64,000 nucleotides of DNA from Streptomyces camponoticapitis. Lineage in GTDB: Bacteria > Actinomycetota > Actinomycetes > Streptomycetales > Streptomycetaceae. The position numbers and the translations under genes are program-made. Positions 16,856-25,974 of the stretch are shown piece by piece; the first letter of the stretch is position 1, and every line of letters begins with the position of its first letter. Below the pieces are notes generated by a model. That model searched no databases. It saw only the letters and a program-made list of their open reading frames with translations, and was not told the origin of the DNA. Where the stretch lies: contig NZ_BMMV01000017.1 in assembly GCF_014646115.1 (NCBI RefSeq), positions 62,001-126,000 of the forward strand, given 5' to 3'.

Positions 16856-17860
16856 ATGCCACGCCCGTTCACGCTGTTCACCGGCCAGTGGGCCGATCTG
16901 CCACTGGAAGAGGTCTGCCGGCTCGCCCGTGACTTCGGTTACGACGGACTGGAACTGGCCTGCTGGGGCGACCACTTCGAGGTCGACAAGGCGCTCACCG
17001 ACCCCGGCTATCTGGAGAGCCGCCACCAGCTGCTCGACAAGTACGGCCTCAAGTGCTGGGCGATCTCCAACCACTTGGTCAGCCAGGCGGTCTGCGACAG
17101 CATCATCGACGAGCGCCACCAGAACATTCTGCCCGGCCGTATCTGGGGCGACGGGGAGCCCGAGGGCGTACGCCAGCGGGCCGCCGCCGAGATCAAGGAC
17201 ACCGCGCGCGCCGCCGCCGCCTTCGGTGTCAACACGGTGATCGGCTTCACCGGTTCGTCGATCTGGCATCTGCTGGCGATGTTCCCGCCGGTGCCGCCCC
17301 ACATGATCGAGCGCGGCTACGACGACTTCGCGGAGCGGTTCAACCCGATCCTCGACGTCTTCGACACCGAGGGAGTGCGCTTCGCCCACGAGGTCCACCC
17401 CGGCGAGATCGCGTACGACTACTGGACGACCAAGCGCGCGCTCGAAGCGGTCGACCACCGGCCCGCGTTCGGGCTGAACTTCGACCCGAGCCACTTCGTC
17501 TGGCAGGACCTGGACCCGACCGGATTCCTGTACGACTTCCGGGACCGGATCTACCACGTCGACTGCAAGGAGGCGCGCAAGCGTCTCGACGGCCGCAACG
17601 GCAGGCTCGGTTCGCACCTGCCGTGGGGCGACCCGCGGCGCGGCTGGGACTTCGTCTCGGCCGGGCACGGCGACGTGCCGTGGGAGGACGTCTTCCGCAT
17701 GCTGGGGGCGATCAACTACGAGGGTCCGATCTCGGTGGAGTGGGAGGACGCCGGTATGGACCGGCTCGCCGGCGCCCCCGAGGCGCTCGCGGATCTGAAG
17801 CGGTTCGACTTCGACCGGCCGACCGCGTCCTTCGACGCGGCCTTCGGCGGCGGCGAATAG
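16856..17860 (+). CDS. Sugar phosphate isomerase/epimerase family TIM-barrel protein
   Basis: Protein of 334 residues of the xylose-isomerase-like AP-endonuclease-2 fold. Metal-binding positions are visible as RFAHEVHPGEIAYD (Glu), GLNFDPSHF (Asp/His), YHVDCKEAR (Asp) and ISVEWEDAGMD (Glu). Members epimerise or isomerise keto-sugars, and some cleave 3-keto-glycosides. It is coupled to the Gfo/Idh gene and ends the importer operon before a strong hairpin. It is closely related in fold, though not evidently in sequence, to the proteins at 28538 and 33439. The precise reaction is unknown. Confidence 0.88.
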   Translation: MPRPFTLFTGQWADLPLEEVCRLARDFGYDGLELACWGDHFEVDKALTDPGYLESRHQLLDKYGLKCWAISNHLVSQAVCDSIIDERHQNILPGRIWGDGEPEGVRQRAAAEIKDTARAAAAFGVNTVIGFTGSSIWHLLAMFPPVPPHMIERGYDDFAERFNPILDVFDTEGVRFAHEVHPGEIAYDYWTTKRALEAVDHRPAFGLNFDPSHFVWQDLDPTGFLYDFRDRIYHVDCKEARKRLDGRNGRLGSHLPWGDPRRGWDFVSAGHGDVPWEDVFRMLGAINYEGPISVEWEDAGMDRLAGAPEALADLKRFDFDRPTASFDAAFGGGE

Positions 17861-17869
17861 CAGGTCGGC

Positions 17870-17905
17870 ACGGCCCGGCGGGGAGCTTGTCCCCCGCCGG
17901 GCCGT
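17870..17905 (+). terminator. Terminator of the importer/enzyme operon
   Basis: ACGGCCCGGCGGGG (17870-17883) is an exact reverse complement of 17892-17905 with an 8-base loop. It starts 9 bases after the stop codon. Confidence 0.85.
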
Positions 17906-18195
17906 CCGGCATGCCCGGAAAGCCCTTTGTCCTGAGGCGGGAAAAAGTTGAACTTCACCGCTGCGCAAGGGCTTTCCGTCTCGGACGAACAGGGTTACGG
18001 TCACTGAGATGTACAGGACATGTTGATCTCCGGTGCGACGGCGCGCTCCGGCGAGACAGCAGACCGAGAGCAACAGATGCGGGACCACGGGTGCTTGGAC
18101 GAGCACTCCCCCCATCCCCCCACCCCGAGGCGAGCGAAGTGCTCCTTTTCTCCTCGGAGACCCGCACGTACCACAGGCATTTCCGGAGGACTCTC
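17906..18195 (+). promoter_or_regulatory. Promoter region of the first giant secreted sugar enzyme, with 10-6-10 box
   Basis: Box CCTTTGTCCT, 6 bases, GGAAAAAGTT lies at 17924-17949; a TTACGG -10 candidate starts at 17995, 46 bases beyond the box. CTGCGCAAGGGCTTTCCG (17961-17978) is repeated almost exactly before the paralogue at 22011-22028. About 190 bases of leader follow before the GTG at 18196, with no credible ORF. Confidence 0.6.
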
Positions 18196-21100
18196 GTGCA
18201 CAGTCAACGACGTCCCAGAGGCCGGACATTTCTCGCACTGCTGACCGGTGCCCTGCTCGCGGGGTCGACCCTCAGCGCCGTTCCGGCCACCGCCGCCGAC
18301 CCTGGAAGACAAGCCGCCGCCCCCACGTTTCAGCAGGTGACCCTTGCCAAGGGTGCCGAAGAAGCAGGCGAGCCCATGACCCTCGCGGTCCTGCCGGACC
18401 GCCGCGTCCTGCACACCTCGCGCGACGGCACACTCCGTATCACCGACGAGGGCGGCACCACCAAGGTGTCCGGCACCCTCGACGTCTACAGCCATGACGA
18501 GGAAGGTCTGCAAGGAGTCGGGGTCGACCCCGGCTTCGCCCAGAACCGGGCGATCTACCTCTATTACGCGCCCGAACTCGACACCCCCGCGGGCGACGCG
18601 CCCGAGACGGGCACCGCCGCCGACTTCGCCCCCTTCGACGGGGTCAACCGGCTCTCGCGCTTCACGCTGAACGAGGACGGAACCCTCGACAAGGCGAGCG
18701 AGAAGAAGGTCCTCGACGTCCCCGCCTCGCGTGGCACCTGCTGCCATGTCGGCGGCGACATCGCCTTCGACGCGGAGGGCAACCTGTACCTGTCGACCGG
18801 CGACGACACCAACCCGTTCGCCTCCGACGGCTACAGCCCGATCGACGACCGTCCGAACCGCAACCCCGCGTTCGACGCCCGCCGTTCGGCCGGCAACAGC
18901 AACGACCTGCGCGGCAAGGTCCTGCGTATCAAGGTCGCGGACGACGGCTCGTACACAGTCCCCGAGGGCAATCTCTTCGCCCCCGGCACGGAGAAGACGA
19001 AGCCCGAGATCTACGCCATGGGCTTCCGCAACCCGTTCCGGATCTCCGTCGACAAGGAGACGGGCGTCGTCTACGTCGGCGACTACGGTCCCGACGCGGG
19101 CGCGGCCGACCCGGACCGCGGACCGGCCGGCCAGGTCGAGTTCGCCCGCGTCACCGAGGCGGGCAACTTCGGCTGGCCGTACTGCACCGGCGACAACGAG
19201 CCCTTCAAGGACTTCGACTTCGCCACCAACACCTCCGGCGCGGCCTTCGACTGTGCGGCCCCCAGGAACGACTCGCCGCACAACACCGGTCTCACCGAAC
19301 TGCCGCCGTCCCAGGCCGCCTGGATCCCGTACAACGGGAACAGCGTCCCGGAGTTCGGCGACGGCTCCGAGTCCCCGATGGGCGGTCCCGTCTACAACTA
19401 CGACGCGGACCTCGACTCGCAGGTCAAGTTCCCCGAGGAGTACGACGGGAACTTCTTCGCCGGTGAGTTCGGCCGCAAGTGGATCAAGCGCATCGACCAG
19501 GGTGCCGACGGCACCGTCAACTCGATCAACGACTTCCCCTGGGCCGGCACCCAGGTCATGGACCAGGAGTTCGGCCCCGACGGCGCGCTCTACGTCCTGG
19601 ACTACGGCACCGGTTACTTCGGCGGCGACGAGAACTCGGCGCTCTACCGCATCGAGAACGCCACCGAGGGCTACGCGCCGGTCGCCGTTGCCGCCGCGGA
19701 CAAGACGTCGGGCACCGGACCGCTGGAGGTGGCCTTCTCCTCGGAGGGCACCGAGGACGCGGACGGTGACGAGCTGACGTACGCCTGGGACTTCGGTGAC
19801 GGCGGAACCTCCACCGAGGCCAACCCGACCCACACCTTCGAGGAGAACGGCACCTACTCGGCGACCGTCACCGCGAAGGACCCGGGAGGGCTCACCGGCA
19901 CCGCGTCCGTGCAGGTCGTCGTCGGCAACACCGCGCCCGTGGTGAAGCTGGACCTGCCCGCGCCCGGCACGCTCTTCAACTTCGGTGACGAGCTGCCCTT
20001 CAAGGTCACCGTGACCGATCCCGAGGACGGTCAGGACATCGACTGCTCCAAGGTCACCGTCCGCTACATCCTCGGTCATGACAGCCACGGTCACCCGATC
20101 ACCTCGAAGACCGGCTGCGAGGGCACCATCACGGCGCCCGCGGACGCCGAGCACGATCCCAACGCGAACATCTTCGGAGTGATCGACGCCGAGTACACCG
20201 ACGGCGGGGGCGGCGGCCAGGCCTCGCTCACCGGTCACGGCCAGTCCGAGATCCAGCCGAGGCACCGTCAGGCGGAGCACGCCAACGACTCGTCCGGCAC
20301 CACCGTGACGGACCGTGAGGGAGCCAACGGCGGCAAGACCGTCGGCGGTATCTCCGACGGCGACTGGATCTCCTTCGAGCCGTACCACCTGGCCGGGGCC
20401 TCCAAGCTGACCGCCCGGGTCTCGTCCGGCGGCGCCGGCGGCACCCTGGAGGTGCGTACGGGCGCGGCCGACGGCGAGCTCCTCGGCTCGGCCGAGGTGC
20501 CCGTCACCGGCGGCTGGACCACGTTCGAGGACGTCGAGGTGACGTTGACCGGTGCCCCCGCGGAGACCACCGATCTCGTCCTGGGCTTCAAGGGCGGCGA
20601 GGGCGACCTCTTCGACGTGGACGACTTCGAGATCACCGGGGAGGCACCCGCCGAGGCGGGCGAGCGGGTCCTGGTCTTCTCCAAGACCGCGGGCTTCCGC
20701 CACGACTCCATCGAGGCCGGCACAGCGGCCCTGAAGGAGCTGGGGGAGTCGGCCGACATCGCGGTCGAGTCCACGGAGGACGCGGGCGCCTTCACGGCCG
20801 AGAACCTCGCCGGCTACGACGCGGTGGCGTTCCTGTCCACCACCGGTGACGTACTGAGCACCGAGCAGCAGACGGCGTTCGAGGAGTACGTCGCCTCGGG
20901 CGGCGGCTACCTGGGTATTCACGCCGCCGCCGACACCGAGTACGACTGGGAGTTCTACGGCGGCCTGGTGGGGGCCTACTTCGACTCCCATCCGGCGATC
21001 CAGCCCGCCACCGTGAAGGTCGAGGACCACGAGCACCCGGCAACGGCCCATCTGGAGGACACCTGGGACCGTACGGACGAGTGGTACAACTACCGCACCA

Positions 21101-21897
21101 ACCCCCGTGAACAGGCCCGGGTACTCGCCTCGCTGGACGAGTCGAGCTACGAGGGCGGCAACATGGGCGGCGACCACCCCATCGCCTGGTGCCAGACGTA
21201 CGAGGGCGGCCGGTCCTTCTACACCGGAGGCGGCCACACCAAGGAGTCGTACGCCGAACCGGCCTTCCGCGACCATCTGCTCGGCGGCCTGAAGTACGCC
21301 ACCGGACAGGTCGAGGCGGACTGCACCCCGGCCGGCACCGACCCGGACCCCGGGTACACGCCCATCTTCGACGGCGAGACGCTGGACGGCTGGAAGCAGG
21401 CCGGGCCGGGGCGGTTCGCGGTCGTCGACGGTGAACTGCGCTCCGAGGGCGGCATGGGCCTGCTCTGGTACGAGGCGAAGGAACTGTCCTCGTACTCGCT
21501 CACGCTCGACTGGAAGATGGACGGCGACGACAACTCCGGTGTCTTCGTGGGCTTCCCGGCCTCCGACGACGTCAACTCGGCCGTGAACAACGGCTACGAG
21601 GTCCAGATCGACGCCACCGACGCCGACGACCGCACCACGGGATCGGTGTACGGATTTAAGGCCGCCGACATCGAGGCCAGGGACAAGGCGCTCAAGCCGC
21701 CGGGTGAGTGGAACAGCTATGAGCTCAGGGTCGACGGGGAGCGCCTCCAGGTGTTCCTCAACGGGGTCGCGATCAACGACTTCACCAACACCGACCCGGT
21801 CCGGAGCCTGAAGGACGGTCACATCGGCCTGCAGAACCACGGGGCCGACGACCAGGTGTCGTTCCGGAACATCCAGCTCAAGGAGGGGCCCGTGTAA
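18196..21897 (+). CDS. Secreted multidomain protein: sugar dehydrogenase, PKD, CBM6, ThuA and 3-keto-disaccharide hydrolase (copy 1)
   Basis: Exported protein of 1,233 residues. It has a signal peptide (about 1-34, ending TAAD), a PQQ-type glucose/sorbosone dehydrogenase beta-propeller (about 45-490), a PKD domain (about 493-577, YAWDFGDGG), an Ig-like link, a CBM6-like domain (about 688-810), a ThuA domain (about 825-1045, VLVFSKTAGFRHDSI) and a C-terminal DUF1080/3-keto-disaccharide hydrolase domain (about 1053-1232, FDGETLDGW). ThuA and DUF1080 modules occur with 3-keto-sugar metabolism. Presumably it oxidises and cleaves sugars outside the cell, feeding the importer upstream. GTG 18196 follows CCGGAGGA and is the only start giving a signal peptide. 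A tandem paralogue follows. Confidence 0.88.
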   Translation: MHSQRRPRGRTFLALLTGALLAGSTLSAVPATAADPGRQAAAPTFQQVTLAKGAEEAGEPMTLAVLPDRRVLHTSRDGTLRITDEGGTTKVSGTLDVYSHDEEGLQGVGVDPGFAQNRAIYLYYAPELDTPAGDAPETGTAADFAPFDGVNRLSRFTLNEDGTLDKASEKKVLDVPASRGTCCHVGGDIAFDAEGNLYLSTGDDTNPFASDGYSPIDDRPNRNPAFDARRSAGNSNDLRGKVLRIKVADDGSYTVPEGNLFAPGTEKTKPEIYAMGFRNPFRISVDKETGVVYVGDYGPDAGAADPDRGPAGQVEFARVTEAGNFGWPYCTGDNEPFKDFDFATNTSGAAFDCAAPRNDSPHNTGLTELPPSQAAWIPYNGNSVPEFGDGSESPMGGPVYNYDADLDSQVKFPEEYDGNFFAGEFGRKWIKRIDQGADGTVNSINDFPWAGTQVMDQEFGPDGALYVLDYGTGYFGGDENSALYRIENATEGYAPVAVAAADKTSGTGPLEVAFSSEGTEDADGDELTYAWDFGDGGTSTEANPTHTFEENGTYSATVTAKDPGGLTGTASVQVVVGNTAPVVKLDLPAPGTLFNFGDELPFKVTVTDPEDGQDIDCSKVTVRYILGHDSHGHPITSKTGCEGTITAPADAEHDPNANIFGVIDAEYTDGGGGGQASLTGHGQSEIQPRHRQAEHANDSSGTTVTDREGANGGKTVGGISDGDWISFEPYHLAGASKLTARVSSGGAGGTLEVRTGAADGELLGSAEVPVTGGWTTFEDVEVTLTGAPAETTDLVLGFKGGEGDLFDVDDFEITGEAPAEAGERVLVFSKTAGFRHDSIEAGTAALKELGESADIAVESTEDAGAFTAENLAGYDAVAFLSTTGDVLSTEQQTAFEEYVASGGGYLGIHAAADTEYDWEFYGGLVGAYFDSHPAIQPATVKVEDHEHPATAHLEDTWDRTDEWYNYRTNPREQARVLASLDESSYEGGNMGGDHPIAWCQTYEGGRSFYTGGGHTKESYAEPAFRDHLLGGLKYATGQVEADCTPAGTDPDPGYTPIFDGETLDGWKQAGPGRFAVVDGELRSEGGMGLLWYEAKELSSYSLTLDWKMDGDDNSGVFVGFPASDDVNSAVNNGYEVQIDATDADDRTTGSVYGFKAADIEARDKALKPPGEWNSYELRVDGERLQVFLNGVAINDFTNTDPVRSLKDGHIGLQNHGADDQVSFRNIQLKEGPV

Positions 21898-21923
21898 GCG
21901 GCACGGTGCGGTGACAGGGACGT

Positions 21924-21954
21924 GCCCGGCGGTGGTCAGAAGCCATCGCCGGGC
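21924..21954 (+). terminator. Terminator between the two giant paralogues
   Basis: GCCCGGCGGTGG (21924-21935) pairs with CCATCGCCGGGC (21943-21954) with one mismatch. Confidence 0.7.
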
Positions 21955-21974
21955 CGTCCGGTCTGCCATTTCTG

Positions 21975-22052
21975 CCTTTGTCCTCAACTGGGAAAAAGTT
22001 GAACCCAATTGCTGCGCAAGGTCTTTCCGGCGCGGACCAACCGGGCTAACGT
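21975..22052 (+). promoter_or_regulatory. Promoter of the second giant secreted enzyme, with 10-6-10 box
   Basis: Box CCTTTGTCCT, 6 bases, GGAAAAAGTT at 21975-22000; -10 candidate TAACGT at 22047-22052, 47 bases after the box, the same spacing as at the ROK gene. The conserved CTGCGCAAGG lies between. Confidence 0.6.
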
Positions 22053-22169
22053 CCAGCGAGATGTAGGGGACACGTTGCTGGCACAGGACGTACCTCAGGC
22101 ACGTCGGGAGACGCGACGCGTTCTCCCGGCACCCGCACGTACGAACAGCCCCACCCCTGGAGGACTTTC

Positions 22170-25100
22170 GTGCCCAGAAGACGTCATAGATCCAGATCCC
22201 TCCTCGCGCTCGTGGCCGGCGCACTGATCGCCGGCACCATCTCCGCCGTCCCCGCCGCCGCCCATCCGGACGAGCCCCACCCGGCGGACGGCAACTTCCA
22301 GCAGGTCGCCCTCGCCAAGGGCGCCGACGAGGTGGGCGAGCCGATGTCGCTCGCCGTTCTGCCGGACCGCCGCGTCCTGCACACCTCGCGCGACGGCACA
22401 CTGCGCATCACCGACGCCGCCGGCGACACCAAGGTCGCGGGCAAGCTCGACGTGTACACGCACGACGAGGAAGGCCTCCAAGGCGTCGGTATCGACCCCG
22501 ACTTCGCCGAGAACCGGGCGATCTACCTCTACTACTCCCCGGTGCTCGACACCCCCGCCGGTGACGCACCCGAGACGGGCACGGCTGCCGACTTCGCCCC
22601 CTTCGACGGGTACAACCGGCTCTCCCGCTTCACGCTGAAGGAGGACGGCACCCTCGACAAGGCCAGCGAGAAGAAGGTTCTCGACATCGAGACCAACCGC
22701 GGCCTGTGCTGTCACGTCGGCGGCGACATCGCCTTCGACGCGGAGGGCAACCTGTACCTGTCGACGGGTGACGACACCAACCCCTTCGCCTCCGACGGCT
22801 ACACGCCGATCGACGAACGCTCCAACCGCAACCCGGCGTTCGACGCCCGGCGTTCCTCCGGCAACACCAACGACCTGCGGGGCAAGGTCCTGCGGATCAA
22901 GGTCGCCGACGACGGTTCGTACACCATCCCCGAGGGCAATCTCTTCGCCCCCGGCACGGCGAAGACCCGCCCCGAGATCTACGGCATGGGTTTCCGCAAC
23001 CCGTTCCGGATCAACGTCGACCAGAAGACCGGCATCGTGTACGTCGGTGAGTACGGCCCCGACGCGGGCGCGGCGTCCGAGGCGCGCGGCCCGGCCGGCC
23101 AGGTCGAGTTCGCCCGCATGACGGAGGCCGGAAACTTCGGCTGGCCCTTCTGCACCGGCGACAACGACGCCTACCGCGACTTCGACTTCGCCACCGGCAC
23201 CTCCGGCCCGGCCTTCGACTGCGCGGCACCGAAGAACGACTCGCCGCACAACACGGGTCTCACCGATCTGCCCCCGGCCCAGGCCGCCTGGATCCCGTAC
23301 AACGGGAACAGCGTCCCGGAGTTCGAGGACGGCTCCGAGTCCCCGATGGGCGGCCCGGTCTACAACTACGACGCGGACCTCGACTCCCCGGCGAAGTTCC
23401 CCGAGGAGTACGACGGCGACTTCTTCGCCGGCGAGTTCGGCCGCGAGTGGATCAAGCGCATCGAGAAGGACGCGGACGGCACCGTCACCGCCATCCACGA
23501 CTTCCCGTGGACCGGCACCCAGGTCATGGACATGGAGTTCGGCCCCGACGGCGCGCTCTACGTCCTGGACTACGGCCGCGCCTGGTTCGGCGGCGACGAG
23601 AACTCGGCGGTCTACCGCATCGAGAACATCGCCGACGGCCGCGCCCCGGTCGCCGTGGCGTCCGCGAGCAAGACGTCCGGAGTGGCGCCCCTGCGGACGA
23701 ACTTCTCCTCCGCGGGCACCGTGGACGCGGACGGTGACGACATCACCTACGCCTGGGACTTCGGCGACGGCGGCAAGTCCACCGAGGCCAACCCCAGCCA
23801 TGTGTACAAGAAGAACGGCACCTACACCGCGACGCTGACCGCCACCGACCCCAAGGGTCACACCGGCACGGCCTCCGTACGCGTGGTCGTCGGCAACACC
23901 GCGCCCAAGGTGACGCTCACCGTGCCCGCGGACGGCGCCCTCTTCAAGTTCGGCGACAAGCTGCCCTTCAAGGTCACTGTCACCGACCCGGAGGACGGCC
24001 CGATCGACTGTGACAAGGTCACCGTCAACTACATCCTCGGCCACGACAGCCACGGCCACCCGATCACCTCGGCCAAGGGCTGCGAAGGCACCATCACCGC
24101 CCCGGCGGACGGCGAGCACGACCCCAACGCCGACATCTTCGGTGTCATCGACGCCGAGTACACCGACGGCGGAGGCGGTGGCCAGGCCGCGCTCACCACG
24201 CACGACCAGGTGCAGCTCCAGCCGCGCCACCGGCAGGCCGAGCACTTCACCGACTCGTCGGGCATCAACACCTTCGACAAGGCGTCGGCCAACGGCGGCA
24301 AGACCGTCGGCGACATCAGCAACGACGACTGGATCTCCTTCAAGCCGTACAACCTGACCGGGTCCAAGACCCTCACCGCCCGGATCTCCTCCGGCGGCGC
24401 GGGCGGATTCCTCGAAGTGCGTACGGGCTCCGCCACCGGCAAGCTCCTCGGCTCCGCGCCGATCCCGGTGACCGGCAGCTGGGACACCTTCCAGGACATC
24501 GACGTACCGCTGCGCTCGGTGCCCAAGGCCACCACGGAGCTGTTCCTCGTCTTCAAGGGCGGCGAGGGCGCGCTCTACGACCTCGACGACTTCGAGATCA
24601 GCGACCAGGTCGCCGGAAAGACCGAGAAGCGGGTCCTCGTCTTCTCCAAGACCGCCGGATTCCGTCACGACTCCATCGCGGCCGGCACCGCGGCCCTGAA
24701 GGAGCTCGGCGAGACCAGCAACATCACGGTCGACTCCACCGAGACCGCGGCGCAGTTCACCACCAACAACCTCGCCCGGTACGACGCGGTGGTCTTCCTC
24801 TCCACCACCGGTGACGTCCTCAACCCCGAGCAGCAGAAGGCCTTCGAGTACTACATCTCCACCGGCGGTGCCTACATGGGCGTCCACGCCGCGTCGGACA
24901 CGGAGTACGACTGGGCCTACTACGGCAAGCTGGTCGGCGCCTACTTCTCCGGCCACCCGCAGATCCAGCAGGCCACCGTCCGGGTCGAGGACCACGACCA
25001 CCCGGCCACCGGTCATCTGGACGACGAGTGGCAGCGCACGGACGAGTGGTACAACTACCGCGACAACCCGCGCTCGGACGTGAAGGTCCTCGCCACCCTG

Positions 25101-25847
25101 GACGAGACCACCTACCAGGGCGGCACCATGAGGGGCGACCACCCGATCGCCTGGTGCCAGACCTTCGAGGGCGGCCGGTCCTTCTACACCGGCGGCGGCC
25201 ACACCAAGGAGTCGTACACCGAACAGGCCTTCCGGGACCACCTGCTGGGTGGTCTGCGCTACGCGGCCGGCCAGGTGAAGGCCGACTGCAAGCCGAACAC
25301 CGGCTACCGCGACATCTTCAACGGCAAGACCCTGGAGGGCTGGAAGCAGGCCGGTCCGGGCAAGTTCAACATCGGTGGCGGCGAGCTGCACACCGAGGGC
25401 GGCATGGGCATGCTCTGGTACCAGCCCAAGCAGCTCGGCGCCTACTCGCTGAAGATGGACTGGAAGATGGACGGGGACGACAACTCCGGTGTCTTCATCG
25501 GCTTCCCGGAGTCCGACGACCCCTGGTCTGCGGTCAACAACGGCTATGAGATCCAGATCGACGCCACGGACGCGGTGGACCGCACCACCGGCGCGATCTA
25601 CACCTTCAAGTCGGCCAACATCAAGGCCAGGGACCAGGTTCTGCGGCCTCCGGGCCAGTGGAACAGCTACGAGATCAAGGTCCAGGGTGAACGGGTACAG
25701 GTCATCCTCAATGGAGTCAAGATCAACGACTTCACCAACAAGGACCCGGCACGCAGCCTGAAGGACGGCTACTTCGGCATCCAGAACCACGGTGCCGGCG
25801 ATCAGGTCGCGTTCCGCAACATCCAACTGAAGGAACTGGCCTCCTAA
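22170..25847 (+). CDS. Secreted multidomain protein: sugar dehydrogenase, PKD, CBM6, ThuA and 3-keto-disaccharide hydrolase (copy 2)
   Basis: Paralogue of the preceding gene with the same architecture in 1,225 residues: signal peptide (about 1-30), PQQ-type sugar dehydrogenase propeller (about 40-485), PKD (about 487-570), CBM6-like (about 680-805), ThuA (about 815-1035) and DUF1080 (about 1043-1225). The two align end to end and are clearly a tandem duplication, including promoter sequence. The most visible divergence is in the N-terminus and the ThuA-DUF1080 joint (a Pro/Asp linker is present only in copy 1). Copy 2 is richer in lysine (KTEKR, SKTLTAR), suggesting some drift in surface charge. 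GTG 22170 follows GGAGGA. It may act on a related substrate or at another growth condition. Confidence 0.88.
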   Translation: MPRRRHRSRSLLALVAGALIAGTISAVPAAAHPDEPHPADGNFQQVALAKGADEVGEPMSLAVLPDRRVLHTSRDGTLRITDAAGDTKVAGKLDVYTHDEEGLQGVGIDPDFAENRAIYLYYSPVLDTPAGDAPETGTAADFAPFDGYNRLSRFTLKEDGTLDKASEKKVLDIETNRGLCCHVGGDIAFDAEGNLYLSTGDDTNPFASDGYTPIDERSNRNPAFDARRSSGNTNDLRGKVLRIKVADDGSYTIPEGNLFAPGTAKTRPEIYGMGFRNPFRINVDQKTGIVYVGEYGPDAGAASEARGPAGQVEFARMTEAGNFGWPFCTGDNDAYRDFDFATGTSGPAFDCAAPKNDSPHNTGLTDLPPAQAAWIPYNGNSVPEFEDGSESPMGGPVYNYDADLDSPAKFPEEYDGDFFAGEFGREWIKRIEKDADGTVTAIHDFPWTGTQVMDMEFGPDGALYVLDYGRAWFGGDENSAVYRIENIADGRAPVAVASASKTSGVAPLRTNFSSAGTVDADGDDITYAWDFGDGGKSTEANPSHVYKKNGTYTATLTATDPKGHTGTASVRVVVGNTAPKVTLTVPADGALFKFGDKLPFKVTVTDPEDGPIDCDKVTVNYILGHDSHGHPITSAKGCEGTITAPADGEHDPNADIFGVIDAEYTDGGGGGQAALTTHDQVQLQPRHRQAEHFTDSSGINTFDKASANGGKTVGDISNDDWISFKPYNLTGSKTLTARISSGGAGGFLEVRTGSATGKLLGSAPIPVTGSWDTFQDIDVPLRSVPKATTELFLVFKGGEGALYDLDDFEISDQVAGKTEKRVLVFSKTAGFRHDSIAAGTAALKELGETSNITVDSTETAAQFTTNNLARYDAVVFLSTTGDVLNPEQQKAFEYYISTGGAYMGVHAASDTEYDWAYYGKLVGAYFSGHPQIQQATVRVEDHDHPATGHLDDEWQRTDEWYNYRDNPRSDVKVLATLDETTYQGGTMRGDHPIAWCQTFEGGRSFYTGGGHTKESYTEQAFRDHLLGGLRYAAGQVKADCKPNTGYRDIFNGKTLEGWKQAGPGKFNIGGGELHTEGGMGMLWYQPKQLGAYSLKMDWKMDGDDNSGVFIGFPESDDPWSAVNNGYEIQIDATDAVDRTTGAIYTFKSANIKARDQVLRPPGQWNSYEIKVQGERVQVILNGVKINDFTNKDPARSLKDGYFGIQNHGAGDQVAFRNIQLKELAS

Positions 25848-25862
25848 CACCAGGAGGACCAA

Positions 25863-25892
25863 CCGGCCTCCTGGCCCAGTCCAGGAGGCCGG
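25863..25892 (+). terminator. Terminator after the second giant enzyme gene
   Basis: CCGGCCTCCTGG and CCAGGAGGCCGG form a 12-bp perfect stem with a CCCAGT loop, 15 bases after the stop. A second GC-rich inverted repeat (GGCGGGCGGGG / CCCCGCCCGCC) follows before the next operon. Confidence 0.85.
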
Positions 25893-25974
25893 CCGCCAGC
25901 CGGCGGCGGGCGGGGAGGCGCCGTACCCCCCGCCCGCCGTCAACCAACCCACCCACCCGGCAGGGAGGCAGCCC

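Noticed and set aside
15617..17860. Inositol catabolism operon
   Set aside because: Gfo/Idh and TIM-barrel genes resemble iol genes, but iolC, iolD, iolE-type dehydratase and other iol genes are missing, and the secreted ThuA/3-keto-hydrolase proteins point elsewhere.
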